Source: Microbacterium keratanolyticum (GTDB lineage Bacteria > Actinomycetota > Actinomycetes > Actinomycetales > Microbacteriaceae). From it: a stretch of 64,000 bases of DNA. Under the pieces are notes generated by a model. That model saw only the letters and a list, made by a program, of their open reading frames with translations. It had not been told where the DNA came from and searched no databases. The DNA is taken from positions 124,001 through 188,000 of the forward strand of contig NZ_JAFBBQ010000001.1 in the NCBI RefSeq assembly GCF_016907255.1, in the 5' to 3' direction. Shown one piece after another: positions 37,367-46,139 of the stretch. The translations under genes and the position numbers were made by a program. The stretch's first letter is position 1. Each line of letters begins with the position of its first letter.

Positions 37367-38302
37367 TCAGAACAGAAGCGAGGTGAGGCGCTGGCGGGCC
37401 TGGCCCACACGCGGGTCTGCCTCGCCGATCAATCCGAACAGTTCTACGAGGCGCTCGCGGATGCGCGTGCGGTCGTCAGCGGATGCCGCGGCGAAGAGAT
37501 CGAGAAGACGACCGAAGGCATCACCGACGTGGCCGCCTGCGATGTCCATGTCGGCCACCGCGAACTGCGCGTCGACATCCTGAGGTGCGTCAGCTGCGGC
37601 GGCGCGCACTGCACCGAGATCGAGCCCCTGCGTGCGGTGCAGCAGACGAACCTGGCCGAGACCCGCCCGTGCGTCTTCGTCCCGGGGGTTCTCCGCGAGG
37701 GCCTGCTCGTACGCGGTGATCGCCGCGGCATAATCGCCAGCCTCGATCGCCGCGAACGCAGCCGCATGCAACGGGGGCATCGGAGCCTCATCAGGCTCCG
37801 CAGACGCATCCTGCTCTCCTGCCGCAACCGGAACGGTGCCAGACACGCCGTGCTGCGCGGCGAGCTCGAGAAGCTGTCCGAAGACCTGGCGGACCTGCTC
37901 TTCAGGCACTGCTCCCGTGAACAGCGGAACGGGCTGACCGGCGACCAGTCCGACCACCATGGGGATCGACTGCGCCCGGAAGCTCTGCGCGAGCTGCGGG
38001 TTCGCGTCGACGTCGACCTTCGCCAGCAGCACGCGGCCGGCGAGTTCGGTGACCACCTTCTCGATGATCGGGCTGAGCTGCTTGCACGGACCACACCACT
38101 CGGCCCACAGATCTACGACGACCGGCACGCGACGGGACAGCTCGAGAACCTGTCCGAATGTCGCATCCGTGACATCGAAGACAAGCGGGAGTGCCGCTTC
38201 GCCGTCGGGCGCGGAGACCGGTGCCGAAGACGGCGCAGGACGGTTGCGCAGCGATGACAGGTCGACGGCGCCACGCAAAGCGGCGGGCGAGATCTCACTC
38301 AC
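37367..38302 (-). CDS. Thioredoxin-TPR co-chaperone (CnoX/YbbN-like)
   Basis: 311 aa. Residues about 40-150 form a thioredoxin fold with the redox motif WCGPCKQ and the cis-Pro loop SIPMVVG. The rest is a TPR-type helical domain (AAFAAIEAGDYAAAITAYEQALAENPRDEDARAGLGQVRLL). In E. coli, YbbN/CnoX lacks the CxxC and works as a holdase; here both cysteines are kept, so redox activity is likely. The GTG start overlaps the stop of the upstream membrane protein (GTGA), suggesting a joint role. Confidence 0.88.
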   Translation of the reverse strand: MSEISPAALRGAVDLSSLRNRPAPSSAPVSAPDGEAALPLVFDVTDATFGQVLELSRRVPVVVDLWAEWCGPCKQLSPIIEKVVTELAGRVLLAKVDVDANPQLAQSFRAQSIPMVVGLVAGQPVPLFTGAVPEEQVRQVFGQLLELAAQHGVSGTVPVAAGEQDASAEPDEAPMPPLHAAAFAAIEAGDYAAAITAYEQALAENPRDEDARAGLGQVRLLHRTQGLDLGAVRAAAADAPQDVDAQFAVADMDIAGGHVGDAFGRLLDLFAAASADDRTRIRERLVELFGLIGEADPRVGQARQRLTSLLF

Positions 38303-40179
38303 GGGATTACCTCCACAGACAGAAGCTCCTGCGACACCGCAAGGAGCTGCACCTGCGCGCTGGACCCCTGCGCAGGCACCGAGAAGAAGAGCTGCATGCC
38401 GTAGGTGGTCACGAAGCCCTTGGACGACGATTCGACACCCGTGAGCGCCTTCGCCGGCGCGTTGTTGCCCACACGGATGTCCACGCCCTCCTGCGTGGGG
38501 ACGATCGACTGCGAGTCCTTCAGAGAGACCGCGACGATCGCACCGCTGTCGATGCTCGCCAGCGCCATCGGCACATCACCGGTCGGCGAGAGGTCGAACG
38601 ACATCGCAGACGTCGTGGCGGCGTTCGCATCGGCGAGTGCCTGCACGATGGCGGCTCGGCTGTCGCGAATCGTCGTCGCGAAGTCGTGGACGCCCTTGTC
38701 GAAGAGCTCGTAGGCGGGGCTGGCCTCATTCTCGTCCACGACGCTCGCGAATGCCTCTGCAAGCGCATCAGGTGCGACGACGAGGAATGGCGAGTCCGGC
38801 GGGGTCAGCTTGGCACCGAGCCATGCCGGCGGAAGATCGGGCAGTTCCGCGGAGGCCTGCATCTCTGCGAGATAGGTGATCTTGTAGTTTGACCACGGGT
38901 TGTCCTGCGTCATCGTGAGAATCACCGGCGGCACCGTCTCGTCGCTGCCTGCCTCGGCGAGCATGAGCGTCGTGCGGGGCCAGCCGTCGAAGGCCTGCGG
39001 GACCAGGATCCGGATCTTGTCCGAGGGGATGGCAGAGGGGGCCACGTACTCGGGCACCGAAGCGCGCACGAGGTAGTCCGTCTGACGCTCGGCCAGCGCG
39101 GATCCCGTCAAGCGCGTCGCGGCCAACTCGGCGTTGAGAGTTTCGTCTGCCTCTGCGACCGTGGCCGAGAGGTTCTCGAGCACGCGTGCCGCCTGCGCTT
39201 CTGTCATCACCGGAGCCTGCTGGTCTTCCGGGGTCACGACCGTCGCGGTCGGCGATGGTGATGGCGAGGATGCCTGCTGCGGCCACGCGTCCGGGGTGCA
39301 TCCGGCCAGCATCGCGGTGGTGACGGCGAACACCGGCACGGCGAGCAGAGCCCGGCGACGCGGGAGCCGCGCCCGGTTCTGCTGGGTCTTGGCGCCGGAG
39401 TCGGTCTGGCCCTCGCCCGTCGTCGACGCGCCCTCCTCCAGCTCAGCGTTGTCGCGCGCGACGTCGATCGGCTCCGTCGGGGGCAGCGGCGGCGGCCCCT
39501 TACGGCGTGGCCCGCGCCCACGGCGGGAGTGGCGGATGGCGAGGACATAGAGAACGAGACCGGCGGCCATGATGATGCCACCCGCGACCATGAGCGGACC
39601 GGCGAAGGGCGTTCGGTTCTCCAGCGGCCACGACAGGATCACATCACTCGGAGCGTCCTCCGTGCCGTCGCTCGCGAGCAGCACGGAGACGCCCTCGGGA
39701 ATCTGCATCCGCTCGATGAGCGAGCCCTCGTCGCTGAACTCCGTCAACCAGAGGTCTGATCCGGCGGGGTTTCGCCCCTGCTCTTCGGCAGCGTCATCGG
39801 TCGCCGCGGCGTCAGCGGGTTCCTCCGCAGCGGGGTCCTCTTCCACCGGAAGGATCGACGCCGGGATCACCGTGCTCGAGATTGTTCCGTCCTCGTCGAT
39901 GGAGACGCGGTTGTACTCGACATCCGCGAGCCAGGCTTCGAGATCGGCAGTGCGCGCCTGGGCGAGGAACACGGTTCCCGACCCCCGGGCGATCACAGTC
40001 TGCTCACCGGGATGCGAGCGCAGCACATCACCGTCGATCAGCCTGTAGCGCTGCGGTTCAGTGACGCTCAACTCTGTCTGCTCTGCCTTCGGGCCGAGGA
40101 AAACGGTTCGCTGCGCGATGCCCGCTCCAATCAGCAGCGTGGCCAGCACGAAGGCCACAACGGCCCACACAAAACGCAC
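38299..40179 (-). CDS. Large membrane protein with internal lipobox, function unknown
   Basis: 626 aa. TM1 is at about residues 4-23; an extracytoplasmic domain runs to about 190 with an acidic low-complexity stretch (112-135); TM2 is at about 195-216, followed by a basic, Pro-rich cytosolic loop (216-275). A third hydrophobic stretch, preceded by RLPRRR, ends in LAGC at residues 291-294, exactly like a lipoprotein signal peptide. A Ser/Pro linker and a roughly 310-residue soluble domain follow. It looks like a membrane protein joined to a lipoprotein. I do not recognise the domains. GTG start with GGAGGAG about 6 bases upstream. Confidence 0.7.
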   Translation of the reverse strand: MRFVWAVVAFVLATLLIGAGIAQRTVFLGPKAEQTELSVTEPQRYRLIDGDVLRSHPGEQTVIARGSGTVFLAQARTADLEAWLADVEYNRVSIDEDGTISSTVIPASILPVEEDPAAEEPADAAATDDAAEEQGRNPAGSDLWLTEFSDEGSLIERMQIPEGVSVLLASDGTEDAPSDVILSWPLENRTPFAGPLMVAGGIIMAAGLVLYVLAIRHSRRGRGPRRKGPPPLPPTEPIDVARDNAELEEGASTTGEGQTDSGAKTQQNRARLPRRRALLAVPVFAVTTAMLAGCTPDAWPQQASSPSPSPTATVVTPEDQQAPVMTEAQAARVLENLSATVAEADETLNAELAATRLTGSALAERQTDYLVRASVPEYVAPSAIPSDKIRILVPQAFDGWPRTTLMLAEAGSDETVPPVILTMTQDNPWSNYKITYLAEMQASAELPDLPPAWLGAKLTPPDSPFLVVAPDALAEAFASVVDENEASPAYELFDKGVHDFATTIRDSRAAIVQALADANAATTSAMSFDLSPTGDVPMALASIDSGAIVAVSLKDSQSIVPTQEGVDIRVGNNAPAKALTGVESSSKGFVTTYGMQLFFSVPAQGSSAQVQLLAVSQELLSVEVIP

Positions 40180-40350
40180 GAATCAACTCCTCCGTGATTC
40201 CCAGACGTCAAACTCGGATATCACTCGACATTTCAGACTATCGAAACGACCTGTGTAAAACCCATACGGTTGCACTGTTCCGGCGATGCGTGGCGTCACA
40301 CGGTCGTCGACGGCTCTACGCTGGCTGAACATCATTCGTCGAGGAGAACC
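40180..40350. other. Divergent intergenic region, 171 bp
   Basis: It separates the minus-strand membrane protein from the plus-strand AI-2E family gene and must hold both promoters. It is clearly more AT-rich than its flanks around 40200-40270. I could not assign -35/-10 pairs with confidence, and no strong dyad is visible. Confidence 0.5.
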
Positions 40351-41412
40351 ATGAAGTTCCACAACCCGTTCCGCACCGCGCTGGTGGCGACTCTCGGCGT
40401 GGGCCTCGGGATCATGCTTATCGGCAGCGTGCAGACGCTCTCGACCGTGCTTCTCTATGTCGGCACGGCGCTGTTTCTGAGCCTTGGCCTCGACCCGCTC
40501 GTCTCCTTCCTCGAACGACGCAAGCTCCCCCGCTGGGCTGCGGTGCTCGTCACGATCCTCGCCGTGCTTGCGGGGTTCGCGGGGATCATGTTCATGATCG
40601 TCCCCATCCTCGTGGACCAGATCTCCCAGCTCGTGGACCAGATCACCAAGATCATCGAGAAGGGCACGTTCGAAGAAGACCTCGCCGCCTGGCTGAAGGA
40701 CGTCTTCCCGAACCTTCGCGTCGAAGAGGTGATGGCGTTCGTGCAGGACTGGCTCGCGACGAATCTCGCCGACATCAGCGAGACCGTCGGTCAGGGTGTG
40801 CTGAGCGCAGGAGGCGCATTGATCGCCGGCCTCATGGGCGCATTCATCATCCTGATCCTCACGATCTACTTCACCGCGTCCACGCCTTCCCTCAAGGCGG
40901 CCGTCTACCAGCTGGTCCCCGCGTCCAAGCGGGCACGATTCATCGACCTCTCCGAGCAGATCACGGCCTCCGTCGGCTACTACGTCATGGGCCAGGTGAC
41001 GATGGGCGTGATCAATGGTGTGCTCAGCGCGATCTTCCTGTCGATCATTCAAGCCCCGTTCCCCGCGGTTCTCGCGGTCGTCGCGTTCTTCTTCTCCCTC
41101 ATCCCGCTGGTCGGCACCCTGACCGGTTCGACGATCATCGTGCTGCTCTGCCTGCTTCCCGGGCTCGGCTCTCCGGCGACCGCTCTCGCCGCGGGAATCT
41201 ACTACCTGATCTACATGCAGATCGAGGCGTACGTGATCTCGCCACGCGTGATGAATCGCGCCGTGTCTGTTCCGGGAGCCGTGGTCGTCATCGCCGCGCT
41301 CGCAGGCGGTTCACTGCTCGGCCTGCTCGGGGCGCTCATCGCGATCCCTGTTGCCGCCAGCATCCTGATCATCTACCGTCAGGTGCTGATCCCCCGGATG
41401 AACGACCGCTAG
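40351..41412 (+). CDS. AI-2E family transporter (PF01594)
   Basis: A 353-aa integral membrane protein with about eight hydrophobic helices. The middle hydrophilic segment (residues about 90-140: QISQLVDQITKIIEKGTFEEDLAAWLKD) and the C-terminal pattern YLIYMQIEAYVISPRVMNRAVSVPG followed by GALIAIPVAA are typical of the TqsA/YdiK family. Despite the name, few members move autoinducer-2 and the substrate here is unknown. The ATG at 40351 has GAGGAG 4-5 bases upstream; the frame upstream of it is not conserved-looking. The stop codon is shared with the convergent hydrolase (CTAG). Confidence 0.88.
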   Translation: MKFHNPFRTALVATLGVGLGIMLIGSVQTLSTVLLYVGTALFLSLGLDPLVSFLERRKLPRWAAVLVTILAVLAGFAGIMFMIVPILVDQISQLVDQITKIIEKGTFEEDLAAWLKDVFPNLRVEEVMAFVQDWLATNLADISETVGQGVLSAGGALIAGLMGAFIILILTIYFTASTPSLKAAVYQLVPASKRARFIDLSEQITASVGYYVMGQVTMGVINGVLSAIFLSIIQAPFPAVLAVVAFFFSLIPLVGTLTGSTIIVLLCLLPGLGSPATALAAGIYYLIYMQIEAYVISPRVMNRAVSVPGAVVVIAALAGGSLLGLLGALIAIPVAASILIIYRQVLIPRMNDR

Positions 41413-42128
41413 GCCGGGGGCCACTCCGTCGGAAGCGGCAGAGCGGCAGCGTTCACCGCGGCCACGATCTCCGTCATCACGCGACGGGTCTGCGACTCCC
41501 CCACCCACAGGTGTCGCCCGCCCTCGACCGGAATCAGCGTCGCGTGTGGAATCGACGCGAAACGCTCGGCCGCCTCCTCCGGACGCAGATAGTCATCCAG
41601 CTCCGGTACGAGGATCACGACATGCCGCGGATCGTCGCGCCAGGCTCCAACCTCATCCGCACTGGCGCGATGCAACGGCGGGGAGAGCAGGATGATCCCC
41701 TCGATCGCGTGCTCACGTCCGTACTTGAGCGCGAGCTCAGTGCCGAACGACCACCCGACGAGCCAGGGGCGCGGCAGCTCACGCTCCGAGACGAATGCCA
41801 TCGCCGCGGCCACGTCGTGGCGCTCCGCAGTACCACCATCGAAGGCTCCATCGCTCGTTCCGCGAGGAGATGACGTCCCCCGGGTGTTGAAACGCAGCAC
41901 GGCGAGGTCGGCCAGCGCGGGCAGTCGAGCAGCCGCCTTGCGGATGATGTGCGAGTCCATGAATCCGCCCGCGGTCGGGAGCGGATGCAGAGTCACCAAT
42001 GTCGCTGTCGGCACGGCGTCCTGAGGCAGGGCGAGCTCTCCGACGAGCGTCAACCCGTCCGCAGTCCGCAGCGTGACGTCCTCGCGCCGAGCAGGCAGCT
42101 CGAGCGGACCCCGGATCGCGATCGTCAT
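41409..42128 (-). CDS. Alpha/beta hydrolase
   Basis: A 239-aa soluble hydrolase. Nucleophile elbow VGWSFGTELALK (GxSxG), oxyanion-side TLHPLPTAGGFMDSH, an acidic residue in VPELDDYLRPEEA and a late His in GGRHLWVG complete the triad. The fold resembles small dienelactone-hydrolase/COG2945-type esterases; the substrate is unknown. The ATG overlaps the stop of the zinc-protein gene (ATGA), so the two are co-translated. Its TAG stop shares CTAG with the AI-2E gene. Confidence 0.85.
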   Translation of the reverse strand: MTIAIRGPLELPARREDVTLRTADGLTLVGELALPQDAVPTATLVTLHPLPTAGGFMDSHIIRKAAARLPALADLAVLRFNTRGTSSPRGTSDGAFDGGTAERHDVAAAMAFVSERELPRPWLVGWSFGTELALKYGREHAIEGIILLSPPLHRASADEVGAWRDDPRHVVILVPELDDYLRPEEAAERFASIPHATLIPVEGGRHLWVGESQTRRVMTEIVAAVNAAALPLPTEWPPA

Positions 42129-42412
42129 GACGTGCGCCAGCAGTGGGTGTGCCAGTGCCGTCGCGCGGAGAGATCTGCGGCATCACCGAGGACACCGTCG
42201 GCGCGCCATGCGACAAGGTGTGCGACCCCGACCGCCACACTCATCGCGCACCCAGGACAGACGTAGGATTTCTGCGCCTGCGCAGCAGACACCGGCTGCA
42301 CGAACCACTCTCGTCCCTGACGCACCTCTGTGCGCTTCCACCCCGCGATCAGGCGGTCGAGCGAATCGTCAGAGGAAGAACGCTCCGGGCGTCGACGATG
42401 AGAGCGAGGCAT
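42125..42412 (-). CDS. Small putative zinc-binding protein
   Basis: A 95-aa basic protein. The N-terminus (MPRSHRRRPERSSSDDSLDRLIAGWKR) is charged. The C-terminal half has CPGC followed by a late HWHTHCW, a Cys2-His/Cys arrangement that recalls a compact zinc finger or HNH-like knuckle. Similar actinobacterial proteins are often labelled 'ATP/GTP-binding protein', a name this sequence does not support. It lies in an operon between the transglycosylase-like gene (12-bp gap) and the alpha/beta hydrolase (4-bp overlap). Function unknown. Confidence 0.72.
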   Translation of the reverse strand: MPRSHRRRPERSSSDDSLDRLIAGWKRTEVRQGREWFVQPVSAAQAQKSYVCPGCAMSVAVGVAHLVAWRADGVLGDAADLSARRHWHTHCWRTS

Positions 42413-42424
42413 TGCAGGAAACCA

Positions 42425-43105
42425 TTACCACCAGTGGTTGCTGATCCAGAAGTCGTACGCTGCAGCCCAGCTGCCGTAGCGACCCGTCGCGTAGCCGTTG
42501 GCCCAGCGCAGATTGTCGATCGGATCGTAACCGTTGCCCGGGACCTTGCTGCACGGGAGCGCCTGGACAAGACCACATGCCCCCGAGCTGCTGTTCGTGG
42601 CGTTGGGGTTCCAGCCGCTCTCTTTGCTGACGATGTAGTCGACGTAGCCCCAGTTGCCCGAGTCGATGCCGGCAGCGGCCATCCACTCCGCAGGCGCACC
42701 ACCGCCGGTGTAGTAGACCGGTCCGCCTCCGCCACCGCCCGAGTCAGGCTGAGACGCCGGAACGGGCTCAGGTGTCGGTGTCGGCGTCACGTAGACCTCG
42801 AAGAGATCACGCTGCACTGCGACGGCGTCCGAGCCTTCGATGGTGATCGAGATGTCCTCCACCTCGTCGGCAGCCAGCGCGTAAAGCGACTGTGCGGCTT
42901 CTGCGGAAGGGGGCGACGACAATGCGAGACCGGTCGGCGCGATCACTGCAACAGCGAAACCGACGACCGCGAGTCCGGCGAGAACGCTCGCGACGCCGCG
43001 TCGGTGGGTCCAACCTGTCGTCGGCGAAGGGTTCGCCGACGCACTCGAGGTGGATCGAGTGAGCGCCGTCGACGCGCGCGTGATCTGATTGTTATCGGGA
43101 GTCAC
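42425..43105 (-). CDS. Exported lytic-transglycosylase-like protein
   Basis: 226 aa. A long cytosolic N-terminus is followed by a hydrophobic helix (about residues 38-62, VASVLAGLAVVGFAVAVIAPTGLAL), so it is exported or anchored. A Pro/Thr and Gly-rich linker (TPTPTPEPVP; SGGGGGGPV) leads to the C-terminal domain WMAAAGI...VDYIVSKESGWNPNATN...GACGLVQALPCSKVPG...GSWAAAYDFW. This matches the SLT/Rpf-like fold with the catalytic Glu in KESGW. It should cleave or remodel peptidoglycan. GTG start; no strong ribosome site. Confidence 0.87.
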   Translation of the reverse strand: MTPDNNQITRASTALTRSTSSASANPSPTTGWTHRRGVASVLAGLAVVGFAVAVIAPTGLALSSPPSAEAAQSLYALAADEVEDISITIEGSDAVAVQRDLFEVYVTPTPTPEPVPASQPDSGGGGGGPVYYTGGGAPAEWMAAAGIDSGNWGYVDYIVSKESGWNPNATNSSSGACGLVQALPCSKVPGNGYDPIDNLRWANGYATGRYGSWAAAYDFWISNHWW

Positions 43106-43152
43106 AGTGTGCCCAGCTTACCCACGCGAATCTGAATCCTCCATGGGAATCG

Positions 43153-43725
43153 TCATCGAACGGCCAGAAGCACGTCGATTGTGGCATCCAACAGGGCGTC
43201 GACCTGCTCCTCACGGTAGCCGCCGCGCTGCATGCGGAATGCCGTGGAACGCACTTGCTCCACCGTGAGCGTCTGCCCATCACGCAGGAACCGCACGATC
43301 TTCTCTGCCACATGATCGACTTCGTCGATGCGGTAGCCGAAGGTCAGCGGGCCCGAACGAGCGAAGCGTTTCTTCTTCGGTCGGGCGAGGTGGTCCAGAA
43401 TCAGCTGCGCCTCACCGCGGGCGCGATCCACCCAGACGCCAGCACCGGCCCGGGCGACCGCCGCGGCGCGCTCCCGCTGCGCGAAAGCGTCCTCGACACG
43501 TGCGAGCGCTGCGTCCACATCGGAGATGCGATAGCCACCCTTCACCAGGGGGAAAGACGCCTGTCGTACCCCGGCGGAATCGAGCGGGGCACCCTCGCCG
43601 TCAAAGCTGGACTTCGCTCGGCGAAGGAACACGTCCACCGCTGCGCGTTGGTAGCCCTTCTCCCGACCTTCCGTCACAGGAAAGGGCGCCGAAGCCGCAC
43701 GGCTGTTCGAGTCAGTCATGGTCAC
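43153..43725 (-). CDS. DivIVA-domain repeat protein
   Basis: A 190-aa protein built from four copies of a short DivIVA-like motif: FPVTEGREKGYQRAAVDVFL, FPLVKGGYRISDVDAAL, LTFGYRIDEVDHV and FRMQRGGYREEQVDALL. DivIVA/Wag31 proteins bind curved membrane at poles and septa, but this one lacks the long C-terminal coiled coil. A scaffold role in cell growth is plausible given the neighbours cdsA and a transglycosylase. The GTG at 43725 overlaps the cdsA stop (GTGA); ATG 43719 is the alternative. Confidence 0.85.
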   Translation of the reverse strand: MTMTDSNSRAASAPFPVTEGREKGYQRAAVDVFLRRAKSSFDGEGAPLDSAGVRQASFPLVKGGYRISDVDAALARVEDAFAQRERAAAVARAGAGVWVDRARGEAQLILDHLARPKKKRFARSGPLTFGYRIDEVDHVAEKIVRFLRDGQTLTVEQVRSTAFRMQRGGYREEQVDALLDATIDVLLAVR

Positions 43726-44696
43726 GATACCGCCAGAGGAGAAAGGACAGCGTAGAGAGTGAGCGCCGCAACCGCGGACGGCAGGATGCTGTCAAGTCGG
43801 TCCAGGAATCCGCCGTGGCCGGGAAGCCAGGAACTCATGTCCTTGATCCCGAGGTCGCGCTTGAGCATCGACTCGCCGAGATCACCGAGCGTCGCGGTGC
43901 CGACGAGCACCGCGCCGAAGACGAGCCCGGCCCACCACGGCAGGCCCAGCAGGAACATCGCCAGCAGCACTCCGGCCAGAAGCGAGAAGAACACCGCACC
44001 CGCAAAACCTTCCCAGGTCTTCTTCGGGCTGATCTTCGGAGCCATCGGATGCTTGCCGAAGAGCAGGCCGGACGCATAGGCGCCTGTGTCTGCGACGACG
44101 ACCACCACGATGAACGAGAGAACCCACCATTCGCCGCCGTCCTGCCGCAGCAGGATGAGCGTGATACCCGCGAGGAAAGGAACATAGACCTGGACGAACC
44201 CGCTGACGAGCGCGTCGGTGAGCACATCGCCATAGGTGCGGCCGTCACGGGCGATCATCTGCGCCAGCAGACGCCAGATGATCACGAGGGCGATTGCGAA
44301 GAACAGCGTGACCCAGGTCAGCCACAGCTCCGCGAAATACGCCGCGAAGACGAGGAGCGCGCCGGCGATCTGCTGCGGGACGACATCGATGCGACGCCCG
44401 CCCGCGCGCAGTGCTCGCGACAGCTCGAAGATCGCGAGCTGCGATCCGGCCACCGCGAAGAACAGGAACGCCCACTTGACGAAGATCAACGAGACCAGCA
44501 GAAGTCCGCCGATGAGCAGACCGATCAGGGTCGCCAGGATCAGATCGCGACCCGTTCGGGCCTTGATCCGCTCGTTGGCCTGATCCAGCTGATCGCGCGC
44601 ATGCGACACGTGCGTGCCGATCTCGTCCCGCGCAGCGCGCCACTGCGCATGCAGTGCGTCTTCGCGGGGCGCCTCGTCATCGGGGTGCGTGGACAT
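43722..44696 (-). CDS. cdsA: Phosphatidate cytidylyltransferase
   Basis: A 324-aa multi-spanning enzyme that makes CDP-diacylglycerol from phosphatidate and CTP. Eight or so helices follow a 50-residue soluble N-terminus. The family signature is at the C-terminus: KISPKKTWEGFAGAV, then GDLGESMLKRDLGIKDMSSWLPGHGGFLDRLDS, with the metal-binding Asp residues. It continues the frr-cdsA order common in bacteria and starts 6 bases after frr. Confidence 0.95.
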   Translation of the reverse strand: MSTHPDDEAPREDALHAQWRAARDEIGTHVSHARDQLDQANERIKARTGRDLILATLIGLLIGGLLLVSLIFVKWAFLFFAVAGSQLAIFELSRALRAGGRRIDVVPQQIAGALLVFAAYFAELWLTWVTLFFAIALVIIWRLLAQMIARDGRTYGDVLTDALVSGFVQVYVPFLAGITLILLRQDGGEWWVLSFIVVVVVADTGAYASGLLFGKHPMAPKISPKKTWEGFAGAVFFSLLAGVLLAMFLLGLPWWAGLVFGAVLVGTATLGDLGESMLKRDLGIKDMSSWLPGHGGFLDRLDSILPSAVAALTLYAVLSPLAVS

Positions 44697-44702
44697 GTAC
44701 CG

Positions 44703-45257
44703 TCACACCTCGAGGAGTTCTGCCTCTTTGCGCTTCAGCGCCTCGTCGATGAGATCAACGTGCTGACGGGTCAGAGCGTCGAGCTCCTTCTCGCCGCGCG
44801 CGATCTCGTCTTCACCGAGCTCGCTCTTGAGAGCGTCCAGCTCGTCCTTCGCCTTGCGGCGGATGCCACGGACGTGAACCTTCGCGTCCTCGCCCTTCGA
44901 CTTCACGAGCTTGACGTACTCCTTGCGACGGTCGGCCGTCAGCTCAGGCATCGTGACGCGGATGAGATTGCCGTCGTTGGTCGGGTTCGCGCCCAGGTTC
45001 GGCATGTCGCGGATCGCCTGCTCGACGGCCTTCAGCGCCGACTTGTCGTACGGCGTGATGATGAGCGTGCGCGCCTCCTGGTTGGCCAGCGAAGCCAGCT
45101 GACCGATGGGCGTCGGGGTGCCGTAGTAGTCGACGAGGACCTTCTGGAAAAGCTGGGGGTTCGCGCGTCCTGTGCGCACGGTGGCGAAGTCTTCCTTCGC
45201 CGCCTCGACTGCGCGGTTCATACGAGCGGTGGTGTCTGCAAGGACGTCCGCGATCAC
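44703..45257 (-). CDS. frr: Ribosome recycling factor
   Basis: 184 aa, splits post-termination ribosomes together with EF-G. Conserved: [80 protein letters not shown] and [17 protein letters not shown]. The GTG start has ATAGGAG 6-7 bases upstream. A TAGACT promoter and an upstream hairpin separate it from pyrH. Confidence 0.97.
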   Translation of the reverse strand: MIADVLADTTARMNRAVEAAKEDFATVRTGRANPQLFQKVLVDYYGTPTPIGQLASLANQEARTLIITPYDKSALKAVEQAIRDMPNLGANPTNDGNLIRVTMPELTADRRKEYVKLVKSKGEDAKVHVRGIRRKAKDELDALKSELGEDEIARGEKELDALTRQHVDLIDEALKRKEAELLEV

Positions 45258-45287
45258 GGTGACTCCTATCGTCAGGATGTTCTGAAT

Positions 45288-45313
45288 AGTCTAGTCGGGC
45301 GACCCTGTCGCCC
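45288..45313 (-). promoter_or_regulatory. pyrH-frr spacer: hairpin followed by frr -10
   Basis: On the minus strand a 7-bp GC stem (45313-45307 with 45303-45297, 3-nt loop) is followed by TAGACT (45293-45288). The hairpin could end pyrH transcripts, and the hexamer could start frr about 30 nt before its GTG. Confidence 0.45.
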
Positions 45314-45332
45314 CGGTGTGCGCGCGCGTCGC

Positions 45333-46049
45333 TCAGGCGGTGACGAGGGTGCCGATCGGCTCCCCCAGCAGCGCGCGCGTGATGTTGCCGGCAGGCTCCA
45401 TGCCGAACACGCGCATGTTCATGCCGTTGTCCATGCAGAGGCTGAACGCCGTCGAGTCGACGACCTTGAGACCGTTCTGCAGAGCCTCGCGGTAGGTGAC
45501 GGTGTCGATGCGCGTGGCCGAGGCATCCTTGTTCGGATCGGCCGTGTAGATGGCGTCGACGCCATTCTTGGCGACGAGCACCTCGTGCGCGCTGATCTCC
45601 AGCGCACGCTGTGCGGCGACCGTGTCGGTCGAGAAGTACGGCAGACCCGCTCCCGCGCCGAAGATCACGACACGCCCCTTCTCCATGTGGCGCTCCGCGC
45701 GCAGCGGGATGTAGGGCTCCGCGACCTGCGTCATGGCGATCGCCGACTGCACGCGGGGCTCTGCACCTGCCTGCTCGAGGAAGTCCTGCAGTGCGAGAGC
45801 GTTCATGACGGTGCCCAGCATGCCCATGTAGTCGGCACGACCGCGGTCCATGCCACGCTGGCTGAGCTCAGCACCGCGGAAGAAGTTGCCACCACCGACG
45901 ACGACGGCGATCTCGACCTGGTCGGTGGCTGCCGCGATCTCGCGGGCGATCTGGCTGACGATGTCGGGGTTCACACCCAGCTGTCCACCGCCGAAAGCCT
46001 CACCGGAGAGCTTGAGGACGACGCGGCGCCGCTCTGTGGTCTTCGTCAT
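45333..46049 (-). CDS. pyrH: Uridylate kinase
   Basis: 238 aa, hexameric bacterial UMP kinase of the amino-acid-kinase fold. [12 protein letters not shown] (phosphate loop), [43 protein letters not shown] and [12 protein letters not shown] are all present. ATG 46049 was chosen because GAGAGGA lies 7-8 bases upstream; an in-frame start 15 codons earlier is in the tsf spacer and less likely. A TATTTT element at 46074-46079 may give it its own promoter. Confidence 0.96.
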   Translation of the reverse strand: MTKTTERRRVVLKLSGEAFGGGQLGVNPDIVSQIAREIAAATDQVEIAVVVGGGNFFRGAELSQRGMDRGRADYMGMLGTVMNALALQDFLEQAGAEPRVQSAIAMTQVAEPYIPLRAERHMEKGRVVIFGAGAGLPYFSTDTVAAQRALEISAHEVLVAKNGVDAIYTADPNKDASATRIDTVTYREALQNGLKVVDSTAFSLCMDNGMNMRVFGMEPAGNITRALLGEPIGTLVTA

Positions 46050-46097
46050 GGTTGTGTTCCTCTCGTCGCAATAAAAATACCGTGCTGTGCGCACGAA

Positions 46098-46132
46098 GAA
46101 GGGGTTCGGATCAGAAAGATCCGAACCCCTTC
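46098..46132 (-). terminator. Terminator after tsf
   Basis: A 15-bp stem (46098-46112 with 46118-46132), 5-nt loop, followed on the minus strand by TTCG and soon an AT-rich stretch. It begins 8 bases past the tsf stop and closes the rpsB-tsf operon. Confidence 0.8.
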
Positions 46133-46139
46133 GTGTGAG

